Assembly: GCF_000737765.1 (NCBI RefSeq)
Contig: NZ_JPRI01000001.1
Span: 1,096,076 to 1,160,075, forward strand
Source: Chryseobacterium vrystaatense
GTDB taxonomy: Bacteria; Bacteroidota; Bacteroidia; Flavobacteriales; Weeksellaceae
DNA length: 64,000 bases
Reading direction: 5' to 3'
Shown: positions 7,905 to 17,115 of the stretch, in pieces
How positions within the stretch are numbered: position 1 is the stretch's first letter
How the letters are laid out: each line of letters opens with the position of its first letter
Program-made: the position numbers and the translations under genes
Notes under the pieces: generated by a model
Databases searched by the model: none
What the model was told of the DNA's origin: nothing
Seen by the model: only the letters and a program-made list of their open reading frames with translations

Positions 7905-9125
7905 ATGGAAAATAGGGTTGTAATTACCGGAATGGGAATTTATTCTTGCATCGGGACCTCTTTGGAAGAAGTCAAAGAATCCCTATATCAAGGAAAGTCC
8001 GGTATTGCTTTGGTACAGGACAGAAAAGAATTCGGATTCAGATCTGGTCTTACAGGTGTAGTGCCGAAACCGGACCTGAAAAACCTACTCAACAGACGCC
8101 AGCGGATAAGCATGGGCGAGGAAAGTGAATATGCCTACCTTGCAACAAGTGATGCCCTTAGACAGGCTGGAATAGACCAGGATTTTCTGGATGCTCATGA
8201 AGTAGGAATTCTGTACGGAAACGACAGTGTTTCTCAGGCAGTCGTGGAATCTATCGATATTGCCAGAGAAAAGAAAGATACGACATTGATGGGGTCGGGA
8301 GCGATCTTCAAATCAATGAATTCTACGGTAACGATGAATCTTTCAACGATTTTTAAGCTGAAAGGAATTAACCTTACCATCAGTGCAGCATGTGCCAGCG
8401 GTTCTCATTCTTTAGGATTGGCATATATGATGATTATGAATGGTTTTCAGGATATGATTATTTGTGGAGGTGCTCAGGAAACCAATAAATATTCAATGGC
8501 AAGTTTTGACGGACTGGGTGTTTTCTCGGTGAGAGAAGATGAGCCTACAAAAGCGTCAAGACCTTTTGATTCAGGAAGAGACGGATTGATCCCAAGTGGA
8601 GGAGCGGCCAGTCTTATTGTGGAGAGTTTAGAGTCTGCACAGAGAAGAGGGGCAACTGTTCTTGCAGAGATTGTTGGATATGGTTTTTCTTCAAATGGCG
8701 GACATATTTCCACACCTAATGTGGACGGACCTGCGATGGCGATGGACAGAGCGCTGAAACAGTCTGGATTAAAAGCAGAAGATATCGATTATATCAATGC
8801 TCATGCGACTTCTACACCCATCGGAGATGCCAATGAAGCCAAAGCAATCTATGAAATTTTCGGAAGCGAAGTTCCGGTAAGTTCTACCAAGTCCATGACT
8901 GGGCATGAATGCTGGATGGCAGGAGCTAGTGAAGTAGTTTACTCCATTCTGATGATGCAGAATGATTTCGTTGCACCAAACATCAATCTGGAAAACCCTG
9001 ACGATGAGGCAAAAAAGATAAATTTAGTATCAAAAACGAAAAATCAAAAAATTGACGTATTTTTGTCAAATTCTTTCGGATTTGGGGGAACCAACTCCGC
9101 ATTAATAGTAAAAAAATTTGATTAA
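7905..9125 (+). CDS. beta-ketoacyl-ACP synthase (FabB-like)
   Basis: A 406-residue ketosynthase that condenses an acyl group with malonyl-ACP. The catalytic triad is intact: Cys163 (SAACASGSH), His300 (NAHATSTP, with Ala replacing the usual Gly after His) and His334 (MTGHECWMAG). The C-terminal SNSFGFGGTN loop is present. Overall it resembles FabB more than FabF. It ends 4 nt before the downstream ACP's ATG, so the two are translationally linked. Probable role: condensation in the acyl or polyene chain of the pigment, like ApeR in aryl polyene loci; the exact step is not deducible. Confidence 0.9.
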   Translation: MENRVVITGMGIYSCIGTSLEEVKESLYQGKSGIALVQDRKEFGFRSGLTGVVPKPDLKNLLNRRQRISMGEESEYAYLATSDALRQAGIDQDFLDAHEVGILYGNDSVSQAVVESIDIAREKKDTTLMGSGAIFKSMNSTVTMNLSTIFKLKGINLTISAACASGSHSLGLAYMMIMNGFQDMIICGGAQETNKYSMASFDGLGVFSVREDEPTKASRPFDSGRDGLIPSGGAASLIVESLESAQRRGATVLAEIVGYGFSSNGGHISTPNVDGPAMAMDRALKQSGLKAEDIDYINAHATSTPIGDANEAKAIYEIFGSEVPVSSTKSMTGHECWMAGASEVVYSILMMQNDFVAPNINLENPDDEAKKINLVSKTKNQKIDVFLSNSFGFGGTNSALIVKKFD

Positions 9126-9129
9126 AAAC

Positions 9130-9384
9130 ATGGAAAGGGAAAAAATTGTTGACATCGTTAATGATTTCTTAGTAAACGAATTCGAAGTAGATGGGGATGA
9201 AATCAGTAATGACGCCAACCTGAAAAAAACGCTGGGGCTGGACAGCCTGGACTATATTGATATGGTCGTAGTGATCGAATCTAATTTTGGAGTGAAATTA
9301 GGAGAAGCAGATTTTAAAAAGATGGTCACGTTTGATGACTTCTACACGACTATTGAAAATAAAATCACAGAGAAAAACGCATAG
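9130..9384 (+). CDS. acyl carrier protein
   Basis: An 84-residue acidic acyl carrier protein. The phosphopantetheine attachment serine is Ser39 in LGLDSLDYIDM. ATG at 9130 is preferred over an upstream in-frame TTG inside the preceding gene. It follows the FabB-like ketosynthase at 4 nt and is one of two ACPs in the locus; the second is at 24156. Two ACPs could serve the polyene and resorcinol chains separately, but this cannot be read from sequence. Confidence 0.93.
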   Translation: MEREKIVDIVNDFLVNEFEVDGDEISNDANLKKTLGLDSLDYIDMVVVIESNFGVKLGEADFKKMVTFDDFYTTIENKITEKNA

Positions 9385-9430
9385 CTATCGATTGAATATT
9401 TATTCTTTTAATAATGTAACAATAAAACAG

Positions 9431-9477
9431 TGTACCAGTGCAACAATAACTTCAACGGAAATTGTTACACTGGTATA
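9431..9477. repeat. intergenic palindromic repeat (TACCAGTGTAACAAT type)
   Basis: The arms are 9431-9447 (TGTACCAGTGCAACAAT) and 9461-9477 (ATTGTTACACTGGTATA), pairing at 15 of 17 positions around a 13-nt loop. A further AATGTAACAAT lies just outside at 9413-9423. No T-run follows, so it is not a standard terminator. It is related in sequence to the palindrome at 24087-24140. Confidence 0.8.
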
Positions 9478-9500
9478 TTGATAAATGGACCCGTTAAAAT

Positions 9501-10385
9501 ATGAACAAGTGGAAAGGTAAATCTAAAGGAACCATTACAGGATATAAGATATTCGTCTGGTGTATTAGAAATATCGGGATTAGAAGTTCGTATTTTGTAC
9601 TGTATTTTGTCGCTTCCTATTATTTTTTATTCCTAAAAAAAAGCAACCGATATATCTTTTACTATTTTCAGAAAAGACTTGATTATGGATACTGGAAAGC
9701 AAAATCCTCCGTATTCAAAAGCTATTTTACTTTTGGAAAAGTCCTGATTGATAAAACCGCTATTTCTGCCGGACTGAGGGAGAAATATACTTATGAGTTT
9801 GACGGGATTGAAAATCTTAGAAATCTTTTAGCCGAAAAAAGAGGAGGTGTTTTGATCAGTGCCCATATTGGGAATTTTGAAATTGCGGAACATTTCTTTG
9901 CAGATATTGATTTTGACTGCCAGATCAATCTGGTTACCACAGATCAGGAAGTGACGGTGATTAAAGAATATCTGGAAAGTGTTTCAGTAAAACAGAGCAA
10001 TATCAAATTCATATACGTGAAGGATGATATGTCGCATATTTTCGAGATCAATCAGGCACTCTCAAATAATGAACTGATCTGTTTTACGGGAGACCGTTAT
10101 TTCGAAGGTTCAAAATATCTTGAAGCTGATCTGCTGGGGAAAAGTGCAAAATTTCCGGCTGGACCGTTCCTTATTGCTTCCCGTCTTGGTGTTCCCGTAG
10201 TTTACGTGTATGTGATGAAAGAAAAAAATCTGCATTATCACTTATATGCAAGAGTCGCTAAAAATATTAAAAACCGTGATTCTCAAGGACTTCTCAATTC
10301 TTATGTCGAGAACCTGGAATCGATGATCGTAAAATATCCTCTTCAATGGTTCAATTATTTTGATTTTTGGGATGATATTGATTAA
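9501..10385 (+). CDS. LpxL/HtrB-like lipid acyltransferase
   Basis: A 294-residue membrane-associated acyltransferase. An N-terminal hydrophobic segment (about residues 28-45) is followed by the family's HxxxxE motif as HIGNFE (about residues 120-125), then GDRYF and FPAGPFLIASRLGVP. These enzymes move acyl chains from ACP to lipid A or similar acceptors. In flexirubin and aryl polyene clusters they are regular members and may transfer an acyl or aryl polyenoyl group. The acceptor here could be the dialkylresorcinol hydroxyl or a membrane lipid, which is inference. It follows an ACP gene and a repeat-bearing spacer. Confidence 0.82.
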   Translation: MNKWKGKSKGTITGYKIFVWCIRNIGIRSSYFVLYFVASYYFLFLKKSNRYIFYYFQKRLDYGYWKAKSSVFKSYFTFGKVLIDKTAISAGLREKYTYEFDGIENLRNLLAEKRGGVLISAHIGNFEIAEHFFADIDFDCQINLVTTDQEVTVIKEYLESVSVKQSNIKFIYVKDDMSHIFEINQALSNNELICFTGDRYFEGSKYLEADLLGKSAKFPAGPFLIASRLGVPVVYVYVMKEKNLHYHLYARVAKNIKNRDSQGLLNSYVENLESMIVKYPLQWFNYFDFWDDID

Positions 10386-10554
10386 TTTTTCTAATTTTAT
10401 CCCAGAAAACTAATAATAATTCAGAATTAAAAACGATTAGAGAATTTGATCTATTTTAAACCTTACCTTGTAGCAACTCTTTGTTGATATTTGTTGTATC
10501 TGGTTTAATCTTACAATAATTCAACAATCATACAAAAACACAGCTTTTCTCCTT

Positions 10555-12090
10555 TTGAAAAAAGAATACGACATACTTGTGATCGGCAGTGGATTGGGAG
10601 GTCTTGTTTCGGCTCTAATTTTAGCGAAAGAAGGTCTGAAAGTCTGTGTCCTGGAAAAAAATAATCAGTATGGCGGAAACCTGCAGACTTTTTCAAGGGA
10701 CAAACTGATCTTTGATACAGGAGTCCATTATCTGGGAGGACTTTCCCAAGGACAGAATCTTCACCGTTTTTTCTCCTATCTTGAAATTATGGATGAGCTG
10801 GAACTCCAGCAAATGAATGAGGACGGATACGACAGGATTTCTTTTGGAGATGAAGGTGTAGAATATCCTCATGCTCAGGGCTATGATAACTTTGTTGAAC
10901 AGCTCGTTGCCTATTTCCCCGAGGAAAAACAAAATTTAGAAAGCTACTGCGAAGAGATCCAGTACGTCTGTGCACAGTTTCCGAGGTACCAGGTCATCGG
11001 GAAAGACAACTATAATGAAGAGATTCTCCACCTCAATACCAAAAGATTCATAGAATCTGTTACTCAGGATAAAAAATTGCAGGCTGTATTGCTCGGTTCT
11101 AATTTTTTATATGGAGGAGATTCGGAAAATATACCCTTTTATGTGCATGCCCTTACGGTGAATTCCTATATCCAGAGCGCGTACAAATGTGTAAAAGGCG
11201 GAAGCCAGATCACAAAACTGTTGATCAAAAAGCTACGCCAGTATGGAGCAGAAGTACATAAGCATTCTGAAGTGTCTGAATTTGTTTTTAATGAACATAA
11301 TGTGCTTTCTTCCGTGAAAACGAAAACGGGGAAAGAGTATTCGGCGAAGAAGTTTATTTCCAATATAGAAATACGCTGTGCCATGAAGCTGATCGGGGAA
11401 GAAAGGCTGAGGAAATCTTTTTTGAACAGAGTATTGAGCTGGGAGCCGGTTTCATCATGTTTCAGTGTATATCTGGTTTTAAAACCGCAGTCTTTTCCCA
11501 ACTTTAATTATAATATTTATCACTATTCATCTGATGAAATGGTTTGGAATGCATTCCGGTACAAGAAAGACCGCTGGCCGGAAACATATATGCTTTCTTC
11601 TACACCTTCAAAACATCATCCCGAGTTTGCAGAAAGTCTTACCGCGATATCCTATATGGATTTTGATGAGGTTAAATCGTGGGAAAAAACGGTAAATACC
11701 GTTGCTGAAGAATATGAAAGAGGGATGAAATACGAAGAGTTTAAGCTGGAAAAGGCAGAAAAAATGATCACTGCTTTAGAAAAGAGGATACCTAACCTCA
11801 GACATTTTATCAAAAGTATTTATACTTCATCACCGCTTTCTTACAGGGATTATATCGGCAGTTTTGAAGGAAATATGTACGGATATATGAAAAATTCTGA
11901 TAACCCTCTTAAAACAATGGTTTCTCCACGCACAAAGACCGACAATCTTTTCCTGACAGGACAGTCTGTGAATATGCATGGAATTCTTGGGGTAACCATC
12001 GGAGCATTCAACACCTGTGCTGAAATCCTGGGAAAAGACCTTATTGATAAGCGGCTGAAACAAATGACCAATAAGAATGAAAAAAAATAA
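10555..12090 (+). CDS. phytoene desaturase/retinol saturase-like FAD oxidoreductase
   Basis: A 511-residue CrtI-like flavoprotein. The N-terminal GxGxxG is GSGLGG, followed by EKNNQYGGNLQTF. A second FAD segment, FLTGQSVNMHGILGV, lies near the C-terminus. There is no upstream in-frame ATG, so it starts at TTG 10555 (MKKEYDILV). Related proteins desaturate or isomerise polyenes. No phytoene synthase or other carotenoid gene is nearby, so a step in flexirubin maturation is more likely than carotenoid synthesis; the exact reaction is unknown. It overlaps the next gene by 14 nt. Confidence 0.82.
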   Translation: MKKEYDILVIGSGLGGLVSALILAKEGLKVCVLEKNNQYGGNLQTFSRDKLIFDTGVHYLGGLSQGQNLHRFFSYLEIMDELELQQMNEDGYDRISFGDEGVEYPHAQGYDNFVEQLVAYFPEEKQNLESYCEEIQYVCAQFPRYQVIGKDNYNEEILHLNTKRFIESVTQDKKLQAVLLGSNFLYGGDSENIPFYVHALTVNSYIQSAYKCVKGGSQITKLLIKKLRQYGAEVHKHSEVSEFVFNEHNVLSSVKTKTGKEYSAKKFISNIEIRCAMKLIGEERLRKSFLNRVLSWEPVSSCFSVYLVLKPQSFPNFNYNIYHYSSDEMVWNAFRYKKDRWPETYMLSSTPSKHHPEFAESLTAISYMDFDEVKSWEKTVNTVAEEYERGMKYEEFKLEKAEKMITALEKRIPNLRHFIKSIYTSSPLSYRDYIGSFEGNMYGYMKNSDNPLKTMVSPRTKTDNLFLTGQSVNMHGILGVTIGAFNTCAEILGKDLIDKRLKQMTNKNEKK

Positions 12091-13759
12091 CAGGCTCGCT
12101 GCGGCATTATGGGGAATTCAGTTGTTCCTTATTCTCTTCCTTGTTTCGTGTGGTGTTTCAAAATCTGTTCATCATATTCCCGATATCAGTCAGTATAGTC
12201 TGGAAACTCCTCAGGTAAATAAGATCAACGATTCTACATTCAGCTATAAACAGAATTATTTAACCAAAAATAAACAGCAGCTTTGGGAGCTTTACATCAA
12301 AGGAAACCCTTTACAGCTTGGATATAATAACGGAGCTTTGACGCAAAGTCTGATGCAGAAACAGGAAGAAATTTTCTTTTCAAAAGTGGAAGGTTTTGTT
12401 CCTTCGAAATTTAAACAGAAGCTTCTTCGTGGATTTTTAAAGTGGTACAACCGTAAAATGTATCTGAATGTAAGAGAAGACTATCAGGCAGAACTGTACG
12501 GGCTGTCACAGTACTCCTCAGATAAATATGATTTTATAGCCCCTAAGTATCTTAGAAACTTATATCTTCACGGAGCACACGACATTGGACACGCTATGCA
12601 GGACCTTGCTATGGTTGGCTGTACTTCACTGGCGGTGTGGAATGAAAATACTGAAGACGGACAGATGCTGATCGGAAGAAATTTTGATTTTTATGTCGGT
12701 GATGATTTTGCTAAAAATAAACTTATTGAATTTATAGAGCCGGAAGATGGAATTCCATACATGTCTGTAAGCTGGCCGGGAATGACCGGCGTAGTTTCCG
12801 GAATGAATAAAGATGGAATTACCGTGACAATCAATGCCGGGAAATCTAAAATTCCTCTGACTGCGAAAACACCAATCTCTTTGGTGACAAGGGAAATTCT
12901 GCAGTATGCTAAAAATATTGACGATGCAATTGTGATTGCCAAAAAGAGAAAAGTTTTCGTTTCAGAATCTATTCTTGTAGGAAGTGCCCGGGATAAGAAT
13001 GCCGTGATCATTGAAGTATCACCTAAAAATTTTGGAGTATACAGGGTTGAAAATACCGGTAGGGTTTTATGCACCAATCATTTCCAGTCTGAAGCTTATA
13101 AAGACGATAAAAGAAATCAAAAACATATCATAGAAAGCCATTCCGAATACCGGTACGAAAAGCTCCAGGAGCTTTTGCAGAAAAATAAAAAACTGAATCC
13201 TGAAAAGATGGCGGCTATTTTAAGAGACAAATCAGGTTTAAAAGATCGGAAGATTGGCTACGGAAATGAAAAAGCGATTAATCAGCTGCTGGCTCACCAT
13301 GCGGTTATATTTTCCCCTGAAAAAAGACTGGTCTGGGTTTCTTCCAATCCTTATCAGCTGGGAGAATTTGTATGCTATGATCTCAATGAGATTTTTTCCG
13401 GTAAAAAAGCAGAAGAAACCTTACAGGCAAAAACAACATTGAATATTAGCCGTGATCCATTTGTTGATTCTAAGGAATTCGAAAACTATGAGATGTATAA
13501 ATTGTTGGGCGAGGAAATAAGTGATGCCACAGACAGTAAAGACATACTTCTTACAGATGATTTTATACCTTGGTATCAGTCTATGAATCCTGATCTCTGG
13601 CTCGTTTATTATGAAGCCGGCAAATACTATTTCAGTAAAAAGGAATTTGAAAAAGCTAAAACAGAGTTTGAAAAAGCTCTGACTAAAGAAATTACCACCG
13701 TTCCGGACAGGCAGAATGTAGAAAAATACCTGAAAAAAACTTTAAAAAAATTAAAATGA
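12077..13759 (+). CDS. C45-type (penicillin acylase/acyltransferase-like) Ntn-hydrolase lipoprotein
   Basis: A 560-residue lipoprotein with lipobox LVSC (Cys25). The central domain resembles the C45/AAT family of autoproteolytic Ntn hydrolases. The candidate nucleophile is Cys182 in MVGCTSLAV, followed by the typical GRNFDF segment, MTGVVSGMNKDG and VLCTNHF. The last 60 residues look like a TPR-type helical tail. These enzymes make or break amide and sometimes ester bonds by acyl transfer. It overlaps the FAD enzyme by 14 nt and the next gene by 4 nt, so it belongs to the pigment operon. It could form the flexirubin ester in the envelope; this is inference. Confidence 0.78.
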   Translation: MKKNNRLAAALWGIQLFLILFLVSCGVSKSVHHIPDISQYSLETPQVNKINDSTFSYKQNYLTKNKQQLWELYIKGNPLQLGYNNGALTQSLMQKQEEIFFSKVEGFVPSKFKQKLLRGFLKWYNRKMYLNVREDYQAELYGLSQYSSDKYDFIAPKYLRNLYLHGAHDIGHAMQDLAMVGCTSLAVWNENTEDGQMLIGRNFDFYVGDDFAKNKLIEFIEPEDGIPYMSVSWPGMTGVVSGMNKDGITVTINAGKSKIPLTAKTPISLVTREILQYAKNIDDAIVIAKKRKVFVSESILVGSARDKNAVIIEVSPKNFGVYRVENTGRVLCTNHFQSEAYKDDKRNQKHIIESHSEYRYEKLQELLQKNKKLNPEKMAAILRDKSGLKDRKIGYGNEKAINQLLAHHAVIFSPEKRLVWVSSNPYQLGEFVCYDLNEIFSGKKAEETLQAKTTLNISRDPFVDSKEFENYEMYKLLGEEISDATDSKDILLTDDFIPWYQSMNPDLWLVYYEAGKYYFSKKEFEKAKTEFEKALTKEITTVPDRQNVEKYLKKTLKKLK

Positions 13760-14121
13760 TCCCAAAACATATAAAATTCCTGTTCTGTATTCCTTTTATC
13801 ATCATTATAGCTTATACGGCATATCTTCTTTCCAGATACAGTTCTATTCCGGATATTATCCATATTCCAGGCTATGGTGGGAAAAATGACGGATTTGGAA
13901 GTAAATTATTTCTTTTTGTTCCCATTGTATTAAATCTCGCTATTTTGGCTTTTATATGGTTAATCATAAGGAAACCGGACAAAATTAAATTTACTTTTGA
14001 AGGGAAAGAAGAGGATCAGGAGAAAACGTATGCTCAGTACCAGTTGGTTTTGATCATTCTTGCCCTATTTGTAACCTTGATTATGAGTCCGTTATCCTTT
14101 TCAGATGTTGTTTTTAAATGA
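13756..14121 (+). CDS. small membrane protein (DUF1648-like)
   Basis: A 121-residue protein with three hydrophobic segments (about residues 5-22, 52-70 and 98-116). Between the first two lies a SIPDIIHIPGYGGKNDGFGSK region resembling the DUF1648 signature (proline, glycine and a GYGSK-like end). Function unknown. The ATGA overlap with the C45 lipoprotein gene indicates translational coupling. It is the last gene of the plus-strand pigment arm. Confidence 0.72.
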   Translation: MIPKHIKFLFCIPFIIIIAYTAYLLSRYSSIPDIIHIPGYGGKNDGFGSKLFLFVPIVLNLAILAFIWLIIRKPDKIKFTFEGKEEDQEKTYAQYQLVLIILALFVTLIMSPLSFSDVVFK

Positions 14122-14353
14122 TATCTTTAACTGAGTCAGTTAAGACGGCTAAGGGAGTCGTATAATTCTCGATTTGACTTAAAATTCTGTGTCAAATAAT
14201 TAGACTTATTTGATAATTTCATATGTAAAAGAGCTTTTTTGGTTGATGTGATGTAAATGTTTTTCATGTTTAGGTAAAAATAATGTAACATTTTGTTGTT
14301 TTTGCTACTAACTGGTGAATAATCCAAATCAACATCCAATAAAAAGTATAAAT

Positions 14354-16993
14354 ATGAAAAGAATTCGACTTAGTGTTAAGTTTTTATTACTTTCTTCTTT
14401 TTTCGGTTTTAGTCTGTTATCTGCCCAAAAATATGAGCAGATTATAAAAGATTACGTTAATTCCGAAAAGAAATTTCAAAGGATAAATCCTGAACTGAAA
14501 GCATTTAGCATCGTTAACGTTGACCCTTCGCAAAGTTTAAATGGAGACATTGTAGGAATCCAGCAGACCATTAATGGGGTTCCTGTTTTTGGGAGCTCAG
14601 CCAATGTTCTGATCAGAGAAAATAAAGTATTGAGCTTTGCAGATACTTTTATTCAAACCTACCCGTCTGTTGTAAAAGGTAAACAAACTGCAGGTAAGGA
14701 AGGGCTGATAGCAGAAGCCGTAAAGAAATTTAACGGACGGCCAACGGTTAAAAACAGTGAAGGAAAAGAAGAACCTTTAAAAACCAAGCTGGTTTATTTC
14801 GCAAAAGGCGGTGAACTGATCCTGGGATATCACTTACGTATAGAAGAACAAAGCAGCAGTAATGTGTGGAGCGTGATTATCAGTACTGATAACGGCTCTG
14901 TTCTGTATCAGGAAAATACAACGCTTTCCTGCAGTTTTCATTCTGACTCCTATGAACATTTAGCAGACCCGCATGCTGATGCTCCAATGTATCTTGAATC
15001 TTCTGCTGAATTGAAAGATGCAAAAAACAAAAATTTTGTTTTGGTTCCTGACAATGCTTCTTATAATGTATTTGCATTTCCTGTAGAAGCTCCGACCTTT
15101 GGAGCCAGAACACTTCTTGCAAATCCGTGGGATTTAGTAGCTTCGCCCGAAGGATGGCATTCTGATGGAACTAATAATTATACGATCACAAGAGGAAATA
15201 ATGCATTTGCTTATACTGATGAGGCCAATACAAATACCGCGCAGTTTTCTCCTGACGGAGGAGCAACAAGGACTTTTGATTTCCCGCTGGATATTACTCT
15301 TTCTCAGCAAAGTTATACATCTGCTGCAGTGACCAATCTATTTTATACATCAAACAAGATGCATGATGTATTCTATAAATTTGGATTCACAGAGTCGGCA
15401 AGAAACTATCAAACGAATAATTTCGGAAAAGGAGGAGCCGGTGATGATCCTGTTTTGGCAGAATCAAGGGATGGCAGTGGGCTGAATAACGCGAACTTTG
15501 CTCCGGGAGCAGACGGAACCAGCGGAAGGATGCAGATGTTCCTTTTTGTACCCAATGGAGCAAGATATCTTTATTATAATTCCCCTACAAGCTATGTCTC
15601 CAGAACTCCTGTAGCGGCAACAGCCAATTTTGGACCTCAGCTGATCGGAAGCCCTGCGGTAACCGGTGATCTTGCACTTTCCGTACCTGCAGATGCCTGT
15701 ACAGCAGTTGCTGCCGGAAGCTTAACAGGTAAAATTGCTGTTATTACTGCAGCAGGACCTGCAAACTGCGGTTTTGCCCTTAAGACTAAAAACCTTCAGA
15801 ATGCCGGAGCAATAGGTGTTATCCAATATCATCCAAACAGTAACCAGCCTGTAGGTATGGGAGGAACAGATAATACCATCACAATTCCTACGATCATGGT
15901 AGGAAAGTCAGAAGGAGAATTCTTAGTCGGTGAATTAACTAATGGAGTGGCCAGTAACGCTACATTAAGAACTGATGCCGTTTATAAAGACGCAAGTTTA
16001 GATAACGGAATTATAGCACACGAATATGGACATGGAATTTCTAACCGTCTTACTGGCACAGGAAGCAGTTGTTTGGCATATTCCACGTCCAATGAGCAAA
16101 TGGGTGAGGGATGGTCTGATTTCTTTGCCATGATGGTCACTAACAGACCCGGAGATAATGCATCGGTTCCAAGAGGAATAGGAAGTTTTACTTCTGGAGA
16201 GGGTATCAACGGAGCTGGTATAAGACCGGCCAGATATTCTCCTGACTTTGCTGTGAATAACTATACCTACGGAAGAACGAATGGAATGAAAGTAAACGGC
16301 AGTATATTTGGAATTGCAATTACGGTACCTGATGTTCACAGTATTGGTTTTATCTGGGCAAGTATGCTATGGGATCTTAACTGGAAATATGTAGATAAAT
16401 ATGGCTATAACAGCAATGTCCTGGCAGATCCGAACAGTGGAAGTGCGAGAGTTTTACAGCTGGTAATGGATGCCCTGAAATTGCAGCCATGTAACCCGAC
16501 CTTTGTACAGGGAAGAGATGCTATTTTAGCAGCAGATCAGGCAAAGACAAACGGTGAAAACAAATGTATGATCTGGAAGGTTTTTGCTAAAAGAGGGCTC
16601 GGTGTTAATGCTGCTCCCGGAGGACTTAACGGATTGTTTATCGGGGCTAATCAGCCGGCACCTGACTTAAGCGATCAGGTGGAAGATTTCACAATTCCTG
16701 CAGAATGTGGTGTTCTGGCAGTAAATGAAGCTTCTTCCAATTCAAAAGGTATATCCATCTATCCAAATCCGGTGAAAACTGAATTTACCATAAAGACGCC
16801 TTCAGGAATAGATCTTTCAGGAATTACTACGGTTTCCATTTATGATTTTACCGGGAAGCTGGTTTCTTCAGAAAAAATCAATCTCAACAAACAGACGACA
16901 GTGAATGTAAATACACTGTTGAACGGAGCCTATATGGTGAAGATCACCGGTAATGCCATTGATTACAGCCAGAAAATAATTGTTTCAAAATAA
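14354..16993 (+). CDS. secreted M36 (fungalysin) metallopeptidase with T9SS sorting domain
   Basis: An 879-residue exported protease. A signal peptide of about 25 residues ends LLSAQ and is followed by an FTP-like propeptide. The M36 catalytic domain has the zinc motif HEYGH (His556, Glu557, His560) and a downstream glutamate in GEGWSDFF. A protease-associated insert (about residues 430-530) precedes the zinc motif. The last 75 residues are a type A T9SS sorting domain (ISIYPNPVKTEF, GAYMVKI). ATG at 14354 places the signal peptide at the N-terminus; 13 more codons upstream are probably untranslated. It separates the two pigment arms and has its own terminator, so it is likely an independent gene. 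Confidence 0.92.
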   Translation: MKRIRLSVKFLLLSSFFGFSLLSAQKYEQIIKDYVNSEKKFQRINPELKAFSIVNVDPSQSLNGDIVGIQQTINGVPVFGSSANVLIRENKVLSFADTFIQTYPSVVKGKQTAGKEGLIAEAVKKFNGRPTVKNSEGKEEPLKTKLVYFAKGGELILGYHLRIEEQSSSNVWSVIISTDNGSVLYQENTTLSCSFHSDSYEHLADPHADAPMYLESSAELKDAKNKNFVLVPDNASYNVFAFPVEAPTFGARTLLANPWDLVASPEGWHSDGTNNYTITRGNNAFAYTDEANTNTAQFSPDGGATRTFDFPLDITLSQQSYTSAAVTNLFYTSNKMHDVFYKFGFTESARNYQTNNFGKGGAGDDPVLAESRDGSGLNNANFAPGADGTSGRMQMFLFVPNGARYLYYNSPTSYVSRTPVAATANFGPQLIGSPAVTGDLALSVPADACTAVAAGSLTGKIAVITAAGPANCGFALKTKNLQNAGAIGVIQYHPNSNQPVGMGGTDNTITIPTIMVGKSEGEFLVGELTNGVASNATLRTDAVYKDASLDNGIIAHEYGHGISNRLTGTGSSCLAYSTSNEQMGEGWSDFFAMMVTNRPGDNASVPRGIGSFTSGEGINGAGIRPARYSPDFAVNNYTYGRTNGMKVNGSIFGIAITVPDVHSIGFIWASMLWDLNWKYVDKYGYNSNVLADPNSGSARVLQLVMDALKLQPCNPTFVQGRDAILAADQAKTNGENKCMIWKVFAKRGLGVNAAPGGLNGLFIGANQPAPDLSDQVEDFTIPAECGVLAVNEASSNSKGISIYPNPVKTEFTIKTPSGIDLSGITTVSIYDFTGKLVSSEKINLNKQTTVNVNTLLNGAYMVKITGNAIDYSQKIIVSK

Positions 16994-17019
16994 AAAGTAG
17001 AATTATAATTAGATGAAGT

Positions 17020-17046
17020 CCTGAAGTTATGCTTCAGGGCTTTTTT
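17020..17046 (+). terminator. intrinsic terminator of the M36 peptidase gene
   Basis: A 7-bp stem CCTGAAG/CTTCAGG with a 5-nt loop (TTATG) is followed by GC and a T-run. It works in the plus direction only, since there is no T-run on the minus strand. Confidence 0.85.
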
Positions 17047-17115
17047 GTTTTAAATGTTAGAAATAATTGTAGGGAATAGTTACTTTAACTTGCTTCCGGA
17101 ACTTCATTTCTTATC

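Noticed and set aside
10555..12090. Carotenoid biosynthesis from the CrtI-like gene
   Set aside because: No phytoene synthase, cyclase or hydroxylase is in the window, and the gene overlaps pigment-locus genes, so a flexirubin role is more likely.
14127..14161. Two small hairpins (TTAACTG/CAGTTAA and ACGGCT/AGTCGT) after the DUF1648-like gene
   Set aside because: No T-run follows either stem, so I did not call a terminator.
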